Part shown: one piece after another, positions 1 through 7,651 of the stretch
Layout: each line of letters begins with the position of its first letter
How positions within the stretch are numbered: the stretch's first letter is position 1
Source of the DNA: UBA1794 sp050946375
GTDB taxonomy: Bacteria; Bacteroidota; Bacteroidia; Bacteroidales; Bacteroidaceae
Reading direction: 5' to 3'
DNA length: 64,000 bases
Assembly: GCA_050946375.1 (NCBI GenBank)
Contig: JBMNUT010000013.1
Location: 25,005 to 89,004, forward strand
Notes under the pieces: generated by a model
Told to the model about the DNA's origin: nothing
Databases searched by the model: none
The model's input: the letters and a program-made list of their open reading frames with translations, nothing else
Position numbers and translations under genes: made by a program

Positions 1-1209
1 GATTTCAGTGCCTATTTGTTGCAGGATACGACCGGCTATTTGAGCCATTTCCCGGCTCCGTATGCCCGCAACCTGGTGAAGTTGTTCGCCGTGGAGCAGG
101 CTTGGAGCGTCGACTCCCTGGCTGCTTATTATGCGGACAAGGGCGTCGGCGGTGGGCTGGAGGCGATGAAAATTCCGCAAGTCATGCGGGAACTGCTCGG
201 GAGTGCCTTCCAAGTCTCGGATGGCGGGCTGGAAAATCCGAACGGCTTCTACGCCGATTTCCTTTCGCTGCGCTACCGGGGGCGGAACTGCCAGGTGATT
301 TGGGACGATTTGCGCAAGCTGGATGTCTATCACCGCGAGGCCGATTGGGAGACCGGGCAGGAGGCCGTGACCAGTTACTCGTTCGATTATTCGTTTCGCG
401 ATGCCCGTTCCGTCATACTCGGGCGTACCGCCGCGGGAAATTATGTGCTGCTGATGCTGACGCGCGACGTCGTTTATCTCCAGTCCCGCCCCGTGGGGCT
501 TTTCGGATCGGTGAAGGTTTGTCCGGACAGCCTTGGCGCGGTTCCCCAAAACGAGGCGCCTCGGTTGGAGAGGCTTCTGCCTGTGGCGCGCGATACCGCC
601 AGTTGCCGGTTTGTGGCAGTGCATGTCCCGCAGGATTTCCGCGCCCCTGTCGGGGGAAAGGTGCGCTTTGCTCCGCCGCATGGCTCTTATGAGGAGACGG
701 ATTGTGCCAACGCTTTTGCGTATGAGGCTTATGCCTTGCGCGACACAGCGGCTTGCCGGGACTCGTTGACGAAGTACGGTTTGACGGACAGGGTGCTGTT
801 GTTTGAGGTGGTGAAGGCCTGGAACCGGGAAGAACTGAAGGCGGAATATGCGAGCCGTGGGGGCAAATGGCGCAAGCGCGGCGCGGAACTGACGCGGGTG
901 ATGCGCGCCTTGCTGGGTGAGGACTTCGAGGAAGTGCGTGATGCAGCGGGGTATCCTTCTTATCTATCGGTGGATAATTTGCACTGCCTGCAGTATAAGG
1001 GGCGAAATTGCCAGCCCGTTTGGGACGACCCGGAGAAGTTCCGGATAGTGCGCAGCGAGCAAAATTCCGAGAATCGCCAGTTGGGTACGGTCTGGTACTG
1101 TACGTTCGATTATTTTTTGGGCGACGCCCGTCGCGTCATCCTGGGCCGCACGACGCAGGGAAACTATGTGCTTCTGCTGCTGACGCAGCCGATGGTGGCG
1201 ATGGACTGA
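1..1209 (+). CDS. Hypothetical protein with duplicated domain (5' partial)
   Basis: The frame is open from the first base with no convincing start, so the N terminus lies upstream; about 402 residues are visible. I do not recognise the family. The protein contains two related halves: one near residues 20-158 with the motifs 'YRGRNCQVIWDD' and 'DARSVILGRTAAGNYVLL', and one near 265-397 with 'YKGRNCQPVWDD' and 'DARRVILGRTTQGNYVLL'. Each half begins with a helical stretch ending in 'VMRELLG' or 'VMRALLG'. The linker between them is less conserved. No signal peptide or membrane segment is visible in the part present. The stop codon directly abuts a 22-base-period repeat array. The first base of the next gene's promoter is about 150 bases away, so this gene is probably transcribed separately. 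Confidence 0.75.
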   Translation, partial: DFSAYLLQDTTGYLSHFPAPYARNLVKLFAVEQAWSVDSLAAYYADKGVGGGLEAMKIPQVMRELLGSAFQVSDGGLENPNGFYADFLSLRYRGRNCQVIWDDLRKLDVYHREADWETGQEAVTSYSFDYSFRDARSVILGRTAAGNYVLLMLTRDVVYLQSRPVGLFGSVKVCPDSLGAVPQNEAPRLERLLPVARDTASCRFVAVHVPQDFRAPVGGKVRFAPPHGSYEETDCANAFAYEAYALRDTAACRDSLTKYGLTDRVLLFEVVKAWNREELKAEYASRGGKWRKRGAELTRVMRALLGEDFEEVRDAAGYPSYLSVDNLHCLQYKGRNCQPVWDDPEKFRIVRSEQNSENRQLGTVWYCTFDYFLGDARRVILGRTTQGNYVLLLLTQPMVAMD

Positions 1210-1341
1210 GGGACTTTCGGGAAAAAGGTGCGGGTGTTTTGGACAAAGGATGCGGGGCTTTTCGGCAAAAGTCCCGTATCTTTTTGGGGATTGTGCCGGG
1301 GAAAAACGGCGATAGGGAGGCATTTTCGGGAGAAATGCGGC
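1210..1341. repeat. 22-bp period tandem array (locus A)
   Basis: Six consecutive degenerate units of exactly 22 bases begin at the base after the stop codon of the upstream gene (unit starts 1210, 1232, 1254, 1276, 1298, 1320). The shared core resembles ACTTTTCGGGAAAAGTGC, itself an imperfect palindrome. The same family recurs in six other intergenic regions of this window. It lies just upstream of the ahpC promoter. Confidence 0.75.
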
Positions 1342-1361
1342 AAAATACCTAAAAATAGTGA

Positions 1362-1392
1362 TTGCCCCTTTTTTGTAAAAGTCATAGCTTTG
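1362..1392 (+). promoter_or_regulatory. ahpC promoter
   Basis: A TAGCTTTG box at 1385-1392 matches the Bacteroidetes -7 consensus TAnnTTTG, with a TTG at 1362-1364 about 20 bases upstream as the -33 element. This leaves a leader of roughly 25-30 bases before the ahpC ATG. Confidence 0.7.
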
Positions 1393-1424
1393 CAACGAAT
1401 TTAATTTTGTAATTAGTACAGATT

Positions 1425-1991
1425 ATGGAAGCAATCATCAATTCCCAACTGCCTGAGTTCAAAGTTCAGGCGTTCCAAAACGGAGCATTCAAGACAGTGA
1501 CTAACGAAGACGTGCAGGGCAAATGGGCCATTTTCTTCTTCTATCCGGCCGATTTCACCTTTGTTTGTCCCACCGAGCTGGTAGACATGGCGGAGAAGTA
1601 CGAGCAGTTTCAGGCCATGGGTGTGGAGGTTTACTCCGTGAGTACCGACTCGCACTTCGTGCACAAGGCATGGCACGACGCATCGGAGAGCATCCGCAAG
1701 ATCAAATACCCGATGCTGGCCGACCCGACCGGGGCGCTGTGCCGCGCTTTCGGCGTGATGATCGAGGAAGAGGGGATGGCCTACCGCGGGACATTCCTGG
1801 TGAATCCGGAAGGAAAGGTAAAGCTGGCGGAGATACACGACAACAACATCGGGCGCAATGCCGACGAGCTGTTGCGCAAAGTGGAGGCGGCGCAGTTCGT
1901 AGCCACGCACGACGGCGAGGTTTGCCCTGCCAAGTGGCGCAAGGGGGCGGCTACGCTCAAGCCCAGTATTGACCTGGTTGGCAAGATTTGA
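1425..1991 (+). CDS. ahpC: Alkyl hydroperoxide reductase subunit C (2-Cys peroxiredoxin)
   Basis: This is the peroxiredoxin that reduces hydrogen peroxide and organic hydroperoxides in the cytoplasm and is recycled by AhpF. At 188 residues it has the family length. The peroxidatic cysteine is C48 in 'FTFVCPTEL' and the resolving cysteine is C167 in 'GEVCPAKW', matching the spacing of the E. coli enzyme. The start ATG follows a good Bacteroidetes promoter. The stop codon TGA lies 2 bases upstream of the ahpF ATG, so the two genes form a tightly coupled operon. In Bacteroides this operon is controlled by OxyR (family knowledge); no oxyR lies in the window. Confidence 0.97.
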   Translation: MEAIINSQLPEFKVQAFQNGAFKTVTNEDVQGKWAIFFFYPADFTFVCPTELVDMAEKYEQFQAMGVEVYSVSTDSHFVHKAWHDASESIRKIKYPMLADPTGALCRAFGVMIEEEGMAYRGTFLVNPEGKVKLAEIHDNNIGRNADELLRKVEAAQFVATHDGEVCPAKWRKGAATLKPSIDLVGKI

Positions 1992-1993
1992 CT

Positions 1994-3550
1994 ATGCTGG
2001 AAGCCGGGATTCTGAGTCAAGTGCGGGAACTTTTCCTGCACTTGCGTGCTGATTATACCTTCCGTCTTGTCTACAACCCCCGTCACGCTTCGGCGCGCGA
2101 GCTGCGTGAGTTTGCCGACGACGTGGCCTCCTGCTCCGAGAGGCTCTCGTGCCGGGCGGAAGAGACGGAGGCGCCGGAGCTGGGGTTTGCCCTGGAAAAG
2201 GACGGAGTGCCTACGGGCATCTCGTTCCGGGGCATACCCGGCGGGCACGAGTTTACCTCGTTGCTGCTGGCGGTGCTGAACGCTGACGGAACGGGGAAGA
2301 ACCTTCCGGACGAAGCCACGGCGAGGCGCATAGCCGCGCTGCAGGGGCCGGTTCGGTTGCAGACGTATGTTTCGCTGACGTGCACCAACTGTCCCGACGT
2401 GGTGCAGGCGCTGAACGTGATAGCCCTGGGGAATCCGTCGGTAACGCACGAGATGGTGGACGGCGCGCTCTTCCCCGACGAGGCGGAAGCCCTGAAGGTT
2501 CAGGCCGTGCCCACGGTGTATGCCAACGGAAAGTTGCTCCACGTGGGGCGCGGTTCGCTGGGTGAGCTGCTGGACAAGCTGGAGGCTGCTTTCGGCAGCC
2601 ATGCGGCGGCCGGCGAACCGCGGAAAGCAGTTGAGGCCGACGTGCTGGTGCTGGGCGGCGGGCCTGCCGGCGTATCGGCCGCCATCTATGCGGCCCGCAA
2701 GGGGCAACGGGTGGCACTCGTGGCGCAGACCATAGGCGGGCAGGTGAAAGAGACGGTGGGCATCGAGAATTTGATTTCCGTGCCTTACACTACGGGGGCG
2801 CAACTGGCCACCGACCTGCGCGCCCATCTGGAGCGGTATGCCGTCAGTCTGTACGAAAACCGCCGCATCGAGTCCGTTTCGCTGGAAGGGAAGCTGAAAA
2901 GCGTGCGGGTGAGCGGTGGCGAATGTTTTGCGGCGCCGTCGGTCATCATAGCCACCGGTGCGAGCTGGCGCCGGCTGAACGTGGAGGGCGAGCAGGAGTA
3001 TATCGGCCGCGGCGTGGCCTTCTGTCCGCACTGCGACGGGCCTTTCTATCAGGGGAAGGACGTGGCCGTGGTGGGCGGCGGTAACTCGGGCGTCGAGGCT
3101 GCCATCGATTTGGCCGGCATCTGCCGGCGGGTTTCGGTGTTTGAGTACATGGATGCGCTGAAGGCCGACGACGTGCTGCAGCAGAAGTTGCGCAGCCTGC
3201 CCAACGTGGAGGTATTCACTTCCGCGCAGACCCTCAAGGTGGAGGGCGACGGGGCGAAGGTGACCGGCCTGCAAGTCAAGGACCGGCAGACGGGAGAGGT
3301 GCGCGAAGTGGCGCTGGACGGCATCTTCGTCCAGATTGGACTTACGGCCAACAGCGAGCCTTTCCGCGGCGTGCTCGACACGACGCCTGCCGGAGAAATC
3401 AAGACCGACGCGCACTGTCGGACGTCGCTGCCGGGGGTATATGCCGCGGGCGACGTGTCGGACGTGCCGTACAAGCAAATCGTCATTGCCATGGGCGAGG
3501 GGGCAAAGGCGGCTTTGGCTGCCTTCGAGGACCGGATGAAAGGGCGCTGA
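1994..3550 (+). CDS. ahpF: Alkyl hydroperoxide reductase subunit F (NADH:peroxiredoxin reductase)
   Basis: AhpF is a flavoprotein that passes electrons from NADH through two disulfide centres to AhpC. The protein has 518 residues when read from the ATG at 1994; a TTG at 1988 overlaps the ahpC stop and is less likely. The N-terminal tandem thioredoxin-like region carries 'TCTNCPDVV' (C130 and C133). The FAD site is 'GGGPAGVSAAIYAARKG'. The redox-active pair in the thioredoxin-reductase-like part is 'CPHCDG' (C344 and C347), and the NAD(P)H site is 'VVGGGNSGVEAAIDLAG'. All positions agree with E. coli AhpF. It is co-transcribed with ahpC and ends before a strong hairpin. Confidence 0.96.
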   Translation: MLEAGILSQVRELFLHLRADYTFRLVYNPRHASARELREFADDVASCSERLSCRAEETEAPELGFALEKDGVPTGISFRGIPGGHEFTSLLLAVLNADGTGKNLPDEATARRIAALQGPVRLQTYVSLTCTNCPDVVQALNVIALGNPSVTHEMVDGALFPDEAEALKVQAVPTVYANGKLLHVGRGSLGELLDKLEAAFGSHAAAGEPRKAVEADVLVLGGGPAGVSAAIYAARKGQRVALVAQTIGGQVKETVGIENLISVPYTTGAQLATDLRAHLERYAVSLYENRRIESVSLEGKLKSVRVSGGECFAAPSVIIATGASWRRLNVEGEQEYIGRGVAFCPHCDGPFYQGKDVAVVGGGNSGVEAAIDLAGICRRVSVFEYMDALKADDVLQQKLRSLPNVEVFTSAQTLKVEGDGAKVTGLQVKDRQTGEVREVALDGIFVQIGLTANSEPFRGVLDTTPAGEIKTDAHCRTSLPGVYAAGDVSDVPYKQIVIAMGEGAKAALAAFEDRMKGR

Positions 3551-3600
3551 GCGGCGCGCGGTCCATAGCTTTTGTTTTTGAGCCCTGTGCTCTGGCTGAA

Positions 3601-3640
3601 AAGCGGATGCGCCAAAACGGGAGTTTTGACGCATCCGCTT
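3601..3640. terminator. Intrinsic terminator-like hairpin after ahpF
   Basis: An 11-base perfect stem (AAGCGGATGCG / CGCATCCGCTT) is extended by CAAAAC/GTTTTG around a 4-base loop. It lies between the convergent ahpF and the minus-strand membrane gene and could serve both, although the U-tract is poor. Confidence 0.6.
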
Positions 3641-3733
3641 CACGATATGTCGGTATGTGGGGCGCGGGAGTGGCAAGGCACTGTGCGGAAAGGGCTGGTG
3701 TCGGTTATCGGGCAGCGCCAGCCTTATGACGGA

Positions 3734-4216
3734 TTACAGCGTGAGCTGGTTCAGGATGTGGGAAGGGAGTGCGGAACAGAGCCAGATGGCAAACGGGGTG
3801 AGGCACAGCCCGAGCAGAATTTTCTGATACCGCTGCGGAGGCAGGCATACGGCCATCGCGCAGATAATGCCAGCCAGGGAGAAGGGTGTGGCGAGCCACA
3901 ATCCGTTGGCTTCGGAGAGTCCGGTTGTCCCTCCCAGCAGCAACGACGAGACGACGAAGATGGCCATCTGGCAAAGATAGCCGCCGATTCCGGCCGATGC
4001 GGTCAGGAGTATGTGGGCGATGGTATGGCATTTGGCCATCCAGAAGAGCATCAGCAGGAAATGGGATATGAGGAATATCGATGAATGCCACACCAGTTGG
4101 GCGCGGGGGAACAAGCCGTAGAGGATGAAGTAGGAGGCGATTTCCAGAATAACGACCGAGAGGACGATGGACATGTAGCGGTTCTTGTACGAAGCGAGGT
4201 GCAGTGTGTTTTCCAT
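3734..4216 (-). CDS. Small integral membrane protein, unknown function
   Basis: This is a hypothetical protein of 160 residues, read from the ATG at 4216 ('MENTLHLASYKNRYMSIV'); an upstream ATG at 4276 would only add a Phe-rich, unlikely extension. Four to five hydrophobic segments are visible: around 'IVLSVVILEIASYFILYGLF', 'SIFLISHFLLMLFWMA', 'CQMAIFVVSSLLLG', 'LATPFSLAGIICAMAVC' and 'ILLGLCLTPFAIWLCSAL'. I do not recognise a family and see no catalytic motif. The gene is convergent with ahpF and diverges from yigZ. A competing frame over the same bases is basic and lacks membrane character, so this frame is preferred. Confidence 0.7.
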   Translation of the reverse strand: MENTLHLASYKNRYMSIVLSVVILEIASYFILYGLFPRAQLVWHSSIFLISHFLLMLFWMAKCHTIAHILLTASAGIGGYLCQMAIFVVSSLLLGGTTGLSEANGLWLATPFSLAGIICAMAVCLPPQRYQKILLGLCLTPFAIWLCSALPSHILNQLTL

Positions 4217-4329
4217 AATATGCATCTTTTTCGGGCAAATATAAGCTGTCCTGAAAAAAAACAAGTGATTTGCCAAAAAAACGCTTGACTTTTAGCTTTT
4301 TTTTAATGGCCTCTTTTCAGATTTTGCAC

Positions 4330-4461
4330 GGGGGCTGCGGGAAAGGGCAGGGGACATGGGTGGAAAAACGACAAGGCTTTCGGAAAACAGATGCAAGGCT
4401 TTTGGGAAAGGGATGCGGGACTTTTTCGATGAAGTGCCTCGTCGCTTTTCTGCGGGTGCAG
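4330..4461. repeat. 22-bp period tandem array (locus B)
   Basis: About six degenerate 22-base units start at 4330, 4352, 4374, 4396, 4418 and 4440. The clearest adjacent pair is AGGCTTTCGGAAAACAGATG and AGGCTTTTGGGAAAGGGATG. The array occupies most of the 371-base gap between the membrane protein and yigZ; the rest holds the yigZ promoter. Confidence 0.7.
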
Positions 4462-4552
4462 GCGGGGGAGCGATTGTGATGCGTTGGGCGGTCGCTCTTG
4501 TGGCAGATGGGCTTCGGCCCGGCGGGGGAATGGCTGAAAACTGCGTTTTCGC

Positions 4553-4583
4553 TTGTCGCTGCGCCCGTCATGCACTATTTTTG
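4553..4583 (+). promoter_or_regulatory. yigZ promoter, possibly giving a leaderless mRNA
   Basis: TTG at 4553-4555 and TATTTTTG at 4576-4583 are separated by exactly 20 bases, the preferred Bacteroidetes spacing. The ATG of the gene starts only 5 bases after the box, about where transcription should begin. Confidence 0.6.
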
Positions 4584-4587
4584 CAAC

Positions 4588-5199
4588 ATGGACGAACAAT
4601 TGAATGATTCATACCGCACGGTGGAGGGCATCTCCGAGGGTGTGTATTCGGAAAAGCGGAGCAAGTTTATTGCCATCGCCGTGCCGGTGCGCACGGTGGA
4701 GGAGGTGAAACAGCGGCTGGAGGAGTACGGTAAGCAGTATTACGACGCCCGCCACTTGTGTTATGCCTATATGTTGGGACCGGAGCGCAAGGAATTTCGG
4801 GCAAACGACAACGGGGAGCCGTCGGGGACGGCGGGCAAACCGATATTGGGGCAAATCAATTCGCGGGAACTGACGGACGTATTGGTCATCGTGGTGCGCT
4901 ACTTCGGCGGAATCAAGCTGGGAACGAGCGGGCTGATCGTGGCCTACCGCACGGCTGCGGCTGCGGCACTGGACGAAGCGGCGGTGGTGGAGAAGACGGT
5001 GGACGAGGAAGTGACGGTCGACTATGAGTATCCGTTTATGAACGACGTGATGCGGGTCGTAAAGGAAGAGGGCCCTGCGATTGTGGCCCAGAGCTATGAT
5101 ACGGATTGCCGCATCGTGCTGCGCATACGGCGCGGGCGGATGGCCCGCCTGAGGGAGCGGCTGTCGAAAGTGGAGACACTGCGTTTCGTGGAAGAATAG
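4588..5199 (+). CDS. YigZ/IMPACT family protein
   Basis: This 203-residue member of the YigZ (UPF0029/IMPACT) family has the expected length. Typical signatures are 'SEGVYSEKRSKFIA' near the N terminus, 'YYDARHLCYAYMLG', 'NDNGEPSGTAGKPILGQI' and 'VVRYFGGIKLGTSGLI'; the C-terminal part matches the DUF1949 domain. The exact biochemical role of bacterial YigZ is unsettled; the eukaryotic homologue IMPACT acts in Gcn2 regulation. The start at 4588 is chosen because the conserved N terminus begins there and an upstream in-frame extension would overlap the promoter. The gene is monocistronic and convergent with the lpxA/efflux operon, with a bidirectional terminator between them. Confidence 0.9.
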   Translation: MDEQLNDSYRTVEGISEGVYSEKRSKFIAIAVPVRTVEEVKQRLEEYGKQYYDARHLCYAYMLGPERKEFRANDNGEPSGTAGKPILGQINSRELTDVLVIVVRYFGGIKLGTSGLIVAYRTAAAAALDEAAVVEKTVDEEVTVDYEYPFMNDVMRVVKEEGPAIVAQSYDTDCRIVLRIRRGRMARLRERLSKVETLRFVEE

Positions 5200-5360
5200 T
5201 GCTTCCCCTCCGGGGTACGGCTGCATAAAAGAAGGGGCAGTGTGTCATAATACGCAATCTGCTGCGTTGCTTTCAAGATTCGGGTTCGGTCACTTTCATC
5301 AGTAAGCTCCTTTCACCTTCACTTTTTGCGCCTTGCTTCTCGCACACTCTGACACACTTA

Positions 5361-5401
5361 AAGAGGCTGTACCAAAACATTTCGTTTTGATACAGCCTCT
5401 T
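5361..5401. terminator. Bidirectional intrinsic terminator between yigZ and lpxA
   Basis: A perfect 11-base stem (AAGAGGCTGTA / TACAGCCTCTT) plus a CAAAAC/GTTTTG inner stem sits between two convergent genes, with T-rich flanks on the plus-strand exit side. Confidence 0.85.
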
Positions 5402-5424
5402 CTCTTTCTACTATGTCATGCGCT

Positions 5425-6192
5425 TTACTTCACGATGCCGCGCTTGGATTGGGTGACGAAGTCCATGATGTTGCGGATTTCGTCGCTCATTGGGATCTGA
5501 TCGCGTATCTTGAGCACGGCATCCTGCAGGCTGAAGTTGCCGTGGTAGATGAGGCGATAGGCATTTCCGATGTGGCGGATAATGCGGTCGGTAAAGTTTT
5601 TGTGGCTGAGCACTACGGAATTGACTCCGTGGTACTCGGCGGGGTTCCCACTCATGATGACGTAAGGAGGAACATCCTTGGAGATGCGGCAGCCTCCCTG
5701 TATGAGTGCCCAGCTGCCGACGTGGCAGTATTGGTGGAGAATGACGGAGCCGGAGAGGATGACGCAGCTCTCGATGACGCATTCGCCGGCTACCGTGCTG
5801 CCGATACCGATGACGCAGTTGTCCTTGATTTCCACGTCGTGGCAGATGTGGACCTTCTCGGTGATGAAGTTTCCGTCGCCGATGGTCGTGGCATGTCCGG
5901 CATGGGTTCCGCGGGCGATGACTACGTTCTCACGGATGCTGTTGTCGTTTCCGATGACGAGTTGCGTGGCTTCGCCCGTGTAGTGGAAGTCTTGCGGAGT
6001 GGCACCCAGCACGGTGTTCTGATAGACTTTGTTGTTCTGGCCCATGCGCGTGCCGTTCAGCACACTGACGTAGGGCATGATTTCGCAATTGTCGCCGATT
6101 TCCACGTCTTTCTCTACATAAGCGAAAGGATGGATGGTGACGTTTTTTCCTATTTTAGCCTCGGGGGCTACACTTGCTAAGGGGCTGATCAT
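5425..6192 (-). CDS. lpxA: LpxA-type acyl-[ACP]-UDP-N-acetylglucosamine O-acyltransferase
   Basis: LpxA carries out the first step of lipid A synthesis, moving a hydroxyacyl chain from ACP to UDP-GlcNAc. The 255-residue protein is made almost wholly of hexapeptide repeats of the left-handed beta-helix, followed by the C-terminal helical part 'NAYRLIYHG'. The catalytic histidine is conserved (H118 in 'EKVHICHDV', with H115), as is 'PPYVIMSGNPA'. It starts 23 bases after the stop of the outer-membrane efflux gene and reads in the same direction, so it is probably the last gene of that operon. In Bacteroidetes the housekeeping lpxA usually follows the fused lpxC-fabZ gene (family knowledge). This copy may therefore be a paralogue, but the rest of the genome is not visible. 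Confidence 0.9.
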   Translation of the reverse strand: MISPLASVAPEAKIGKNVTIHPFAYVEKDVEIGDNCEIMPYVSVLNGTRMGQNNKVYQNTVLGATPQDFHYTGEATQLVIGNDNSIRENVVIARGTHAGHATTIGDGNFITEKVHICHDVEIKDNCVIGIGSTVAGECVIESCVILSGSVILHQYCHVGSWALIQGGCRISKDVPPYVIMSGNPAEYHGVNSVVLSHKNFTDRIIRHIGNAYRLIYHGNFSLQDAVLKIRDQIPMSDEIRNIMDFVTQSKRGIVK

Positions 6193-6215
6193 GGTTTTGT
6201 ATGAGTTTAAGGGGT

Positions 6216-7640
6216 TTATTCGTTGTTCTCAGTTTCGTCTTCTTGCCCACCGCCCAATGCCTGGTACAGGTTGACTACGGCCTGAATCTTGTAGAACGAA
6301 TCGCTAACCTCGTTGAGTCGTGCGCTGAGGAGCGACTGTTCGGCCGTGATGATCTCCAGGTAGGAGGTGCCTTCCGTACCGGATTGGAACAAATCGGTCG
6401 TATAGGAAACGCTCTTCTCCAGAGCGGCTACCTGAAGGTGGCGGCTCTGTTCTTTTTCCAGATTGGCCTGGTACTGATAGAGGGCGTTGCTGACTTCATT
6501 TCCTGCATTGAGGAGCGCTTGCTGGAAGCTGAGCTTGGCTTGTTCCTGCTGGGCTTTCGAAATCTTGAGCTGGGCTCTGAGGGCGCCGTTCTGGAACAAG
6601 GGCTGCGTCAGCGAGCCGATTACGGTGGCGAGGAACTTGCCGGGGTTCGTGATGGCAGCACCTCCGCTGTTGGTCCATCCCAGCGTTCCCGTCAGGTTGA
6701 TGAGGGGATAGAATGCGGAACGGGCGCGGTTGGTGGCATAGAAGGCGGAAGCGAGCGTCATCTCGGCGGCTTTTATGTCCGGGCGGTTGGCCAGCAGCTG
6801 CAGGGGTACGCCTGCCATGACGTATTCGGGCAGTCTTTGCTCGGCCAGCGTCCCGCGGCTGATGGCTTGCGGGGCCTGTCCCAGGAGGACGCACAGCGAG
6901 TTTTCCGTTTCGCGGATGCTCTGCTTGAGCTCGGGGATGGATGCTTTTACCGAATAGTAGGAGGCTTCGCTCTGGCTGACGGCGGCTTCGTTGGTCATGC
7001 CTGCGTCTTTCATCGCTTTCATGGTCTCCACGTTCTCTTTCCACTTCAACTCGGTCTCTTGGGTGATGGTCAATTGCTCGTCGAGCATGAGCAAAGTGTA
7101 GTAATAGTTGGCGATGGTGGCGATGAGCTGCGTCTGTACGGCCTGTTTGTAGGCCTTGCTTTGGAGCAAGTCGGCCTTCGCTCCCCGTTTGGCATTGAGC
7201 AAATCGCCGAAAATGTCTATCTGCCAGCTTGCCGTGATGGGGATTTGGTAGGTTTTGGTGGCTTTAGCGTTGTCGAAACTGCTGATTGTTCCCTGCGGCG
7301 CAAAGGCAAAGGAGGGAAGGAAGGCCAGTTTGGAGGCCATCAGGCTTGCTTCTGCCTGTTTCACGCTAAGCTGTGCGCTCTGCAGGTCGGTGTTGTTGAC
7401 CAGTCCTTGCTCGATGAGAATCTGGAGCTGGGGGTCGGTGAAGACTTCCCGCCAGGGGAGTGAGGCGATGGTCGTAGTGTCCGTATAAGCATCCGTCATG
7501 CCTGCCGATATGACGGCACTCGCCGTGTCGCGGAACAGGCCGTCGACTTTGATATCTTCGGGTCTCTTATAGGTTTTGTAGAGGTTGCAACTGCTCAGGA
7601 GAGCAGATGCAACGACTACGTATATAAGTTGTTTTTTCAT
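6216..7640 (-). CDS. Outer-membrane efflux lipoprotein (TolC/OprM/NodT family)
   Basis: This 474-residue outer-membrane channel of a tripartite RND pump begins with a lipoprotein signal, with lipobox 'LLSSC' and the lipidated cysteine at C18. Two OEP repeats follow, with typical phrases such as 'LPWREVFTDPQLQILIEQGL', 'NNTDLQSAQLSVKQAEA', 'RPDIKAAEMTLASA' and 'FYPLINLTGTLGW'. It lies 11 bases downstream of the RND pump gene and 23 bases upstream of lpxA on the same strand. The order adaptor, pump, channel is the usual one for this class. The substrate cannot be told from sequence. Confidence 0.93.
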   Translation of the reverse strand: MKKQLIYVVVASALLSSCNLYKTYKRPEDIKVDGLFRDTASAVISAGMTDAYTDTTTIASLPWREVFTDPQLQILIEQGLVNNTDLQSAQLSVKQAEASLMASKLAFLPSFAFAPQGTISSFDNAKATKTYQIPITASWQIDIFGDLLNAKRGAKADLLQSKAYKQAVQTQLIATIANYYYTLLMLDEQLTITQETELKWKENVETMKAMKDAGMTNEAAVSQSEASYYSVKASIPELKQSIRETENSLCVLLGQAPQAISRGTLAEQRLPEYVMAGVPLQLLANRPDIKAAEMTLASAFYATNRARSAFYPLINLTGTLGWTNSGGAAITNPGKFLATVIGSLTQPLFQNGALRAQLKISKAQQEQAKLSFQQALLNAGNEVSNALYQYQANLEKEQSRHLQVAALEKSVSYTTDLFQSGTEGTSYLEIITAEQSLLSARLNEVSDSFYKIQAVVNLYQALGGGQEDETENNE

Positions 7641-7651
7641 TGTTCTGAAAG

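Noticed and set aside
3705..4238. Alternative minus-strand frame over the small membrane gene
   Set aside because: It is rich in Arg, His and Pro without membrane segments, unlike the hydrophobic frame chosen.
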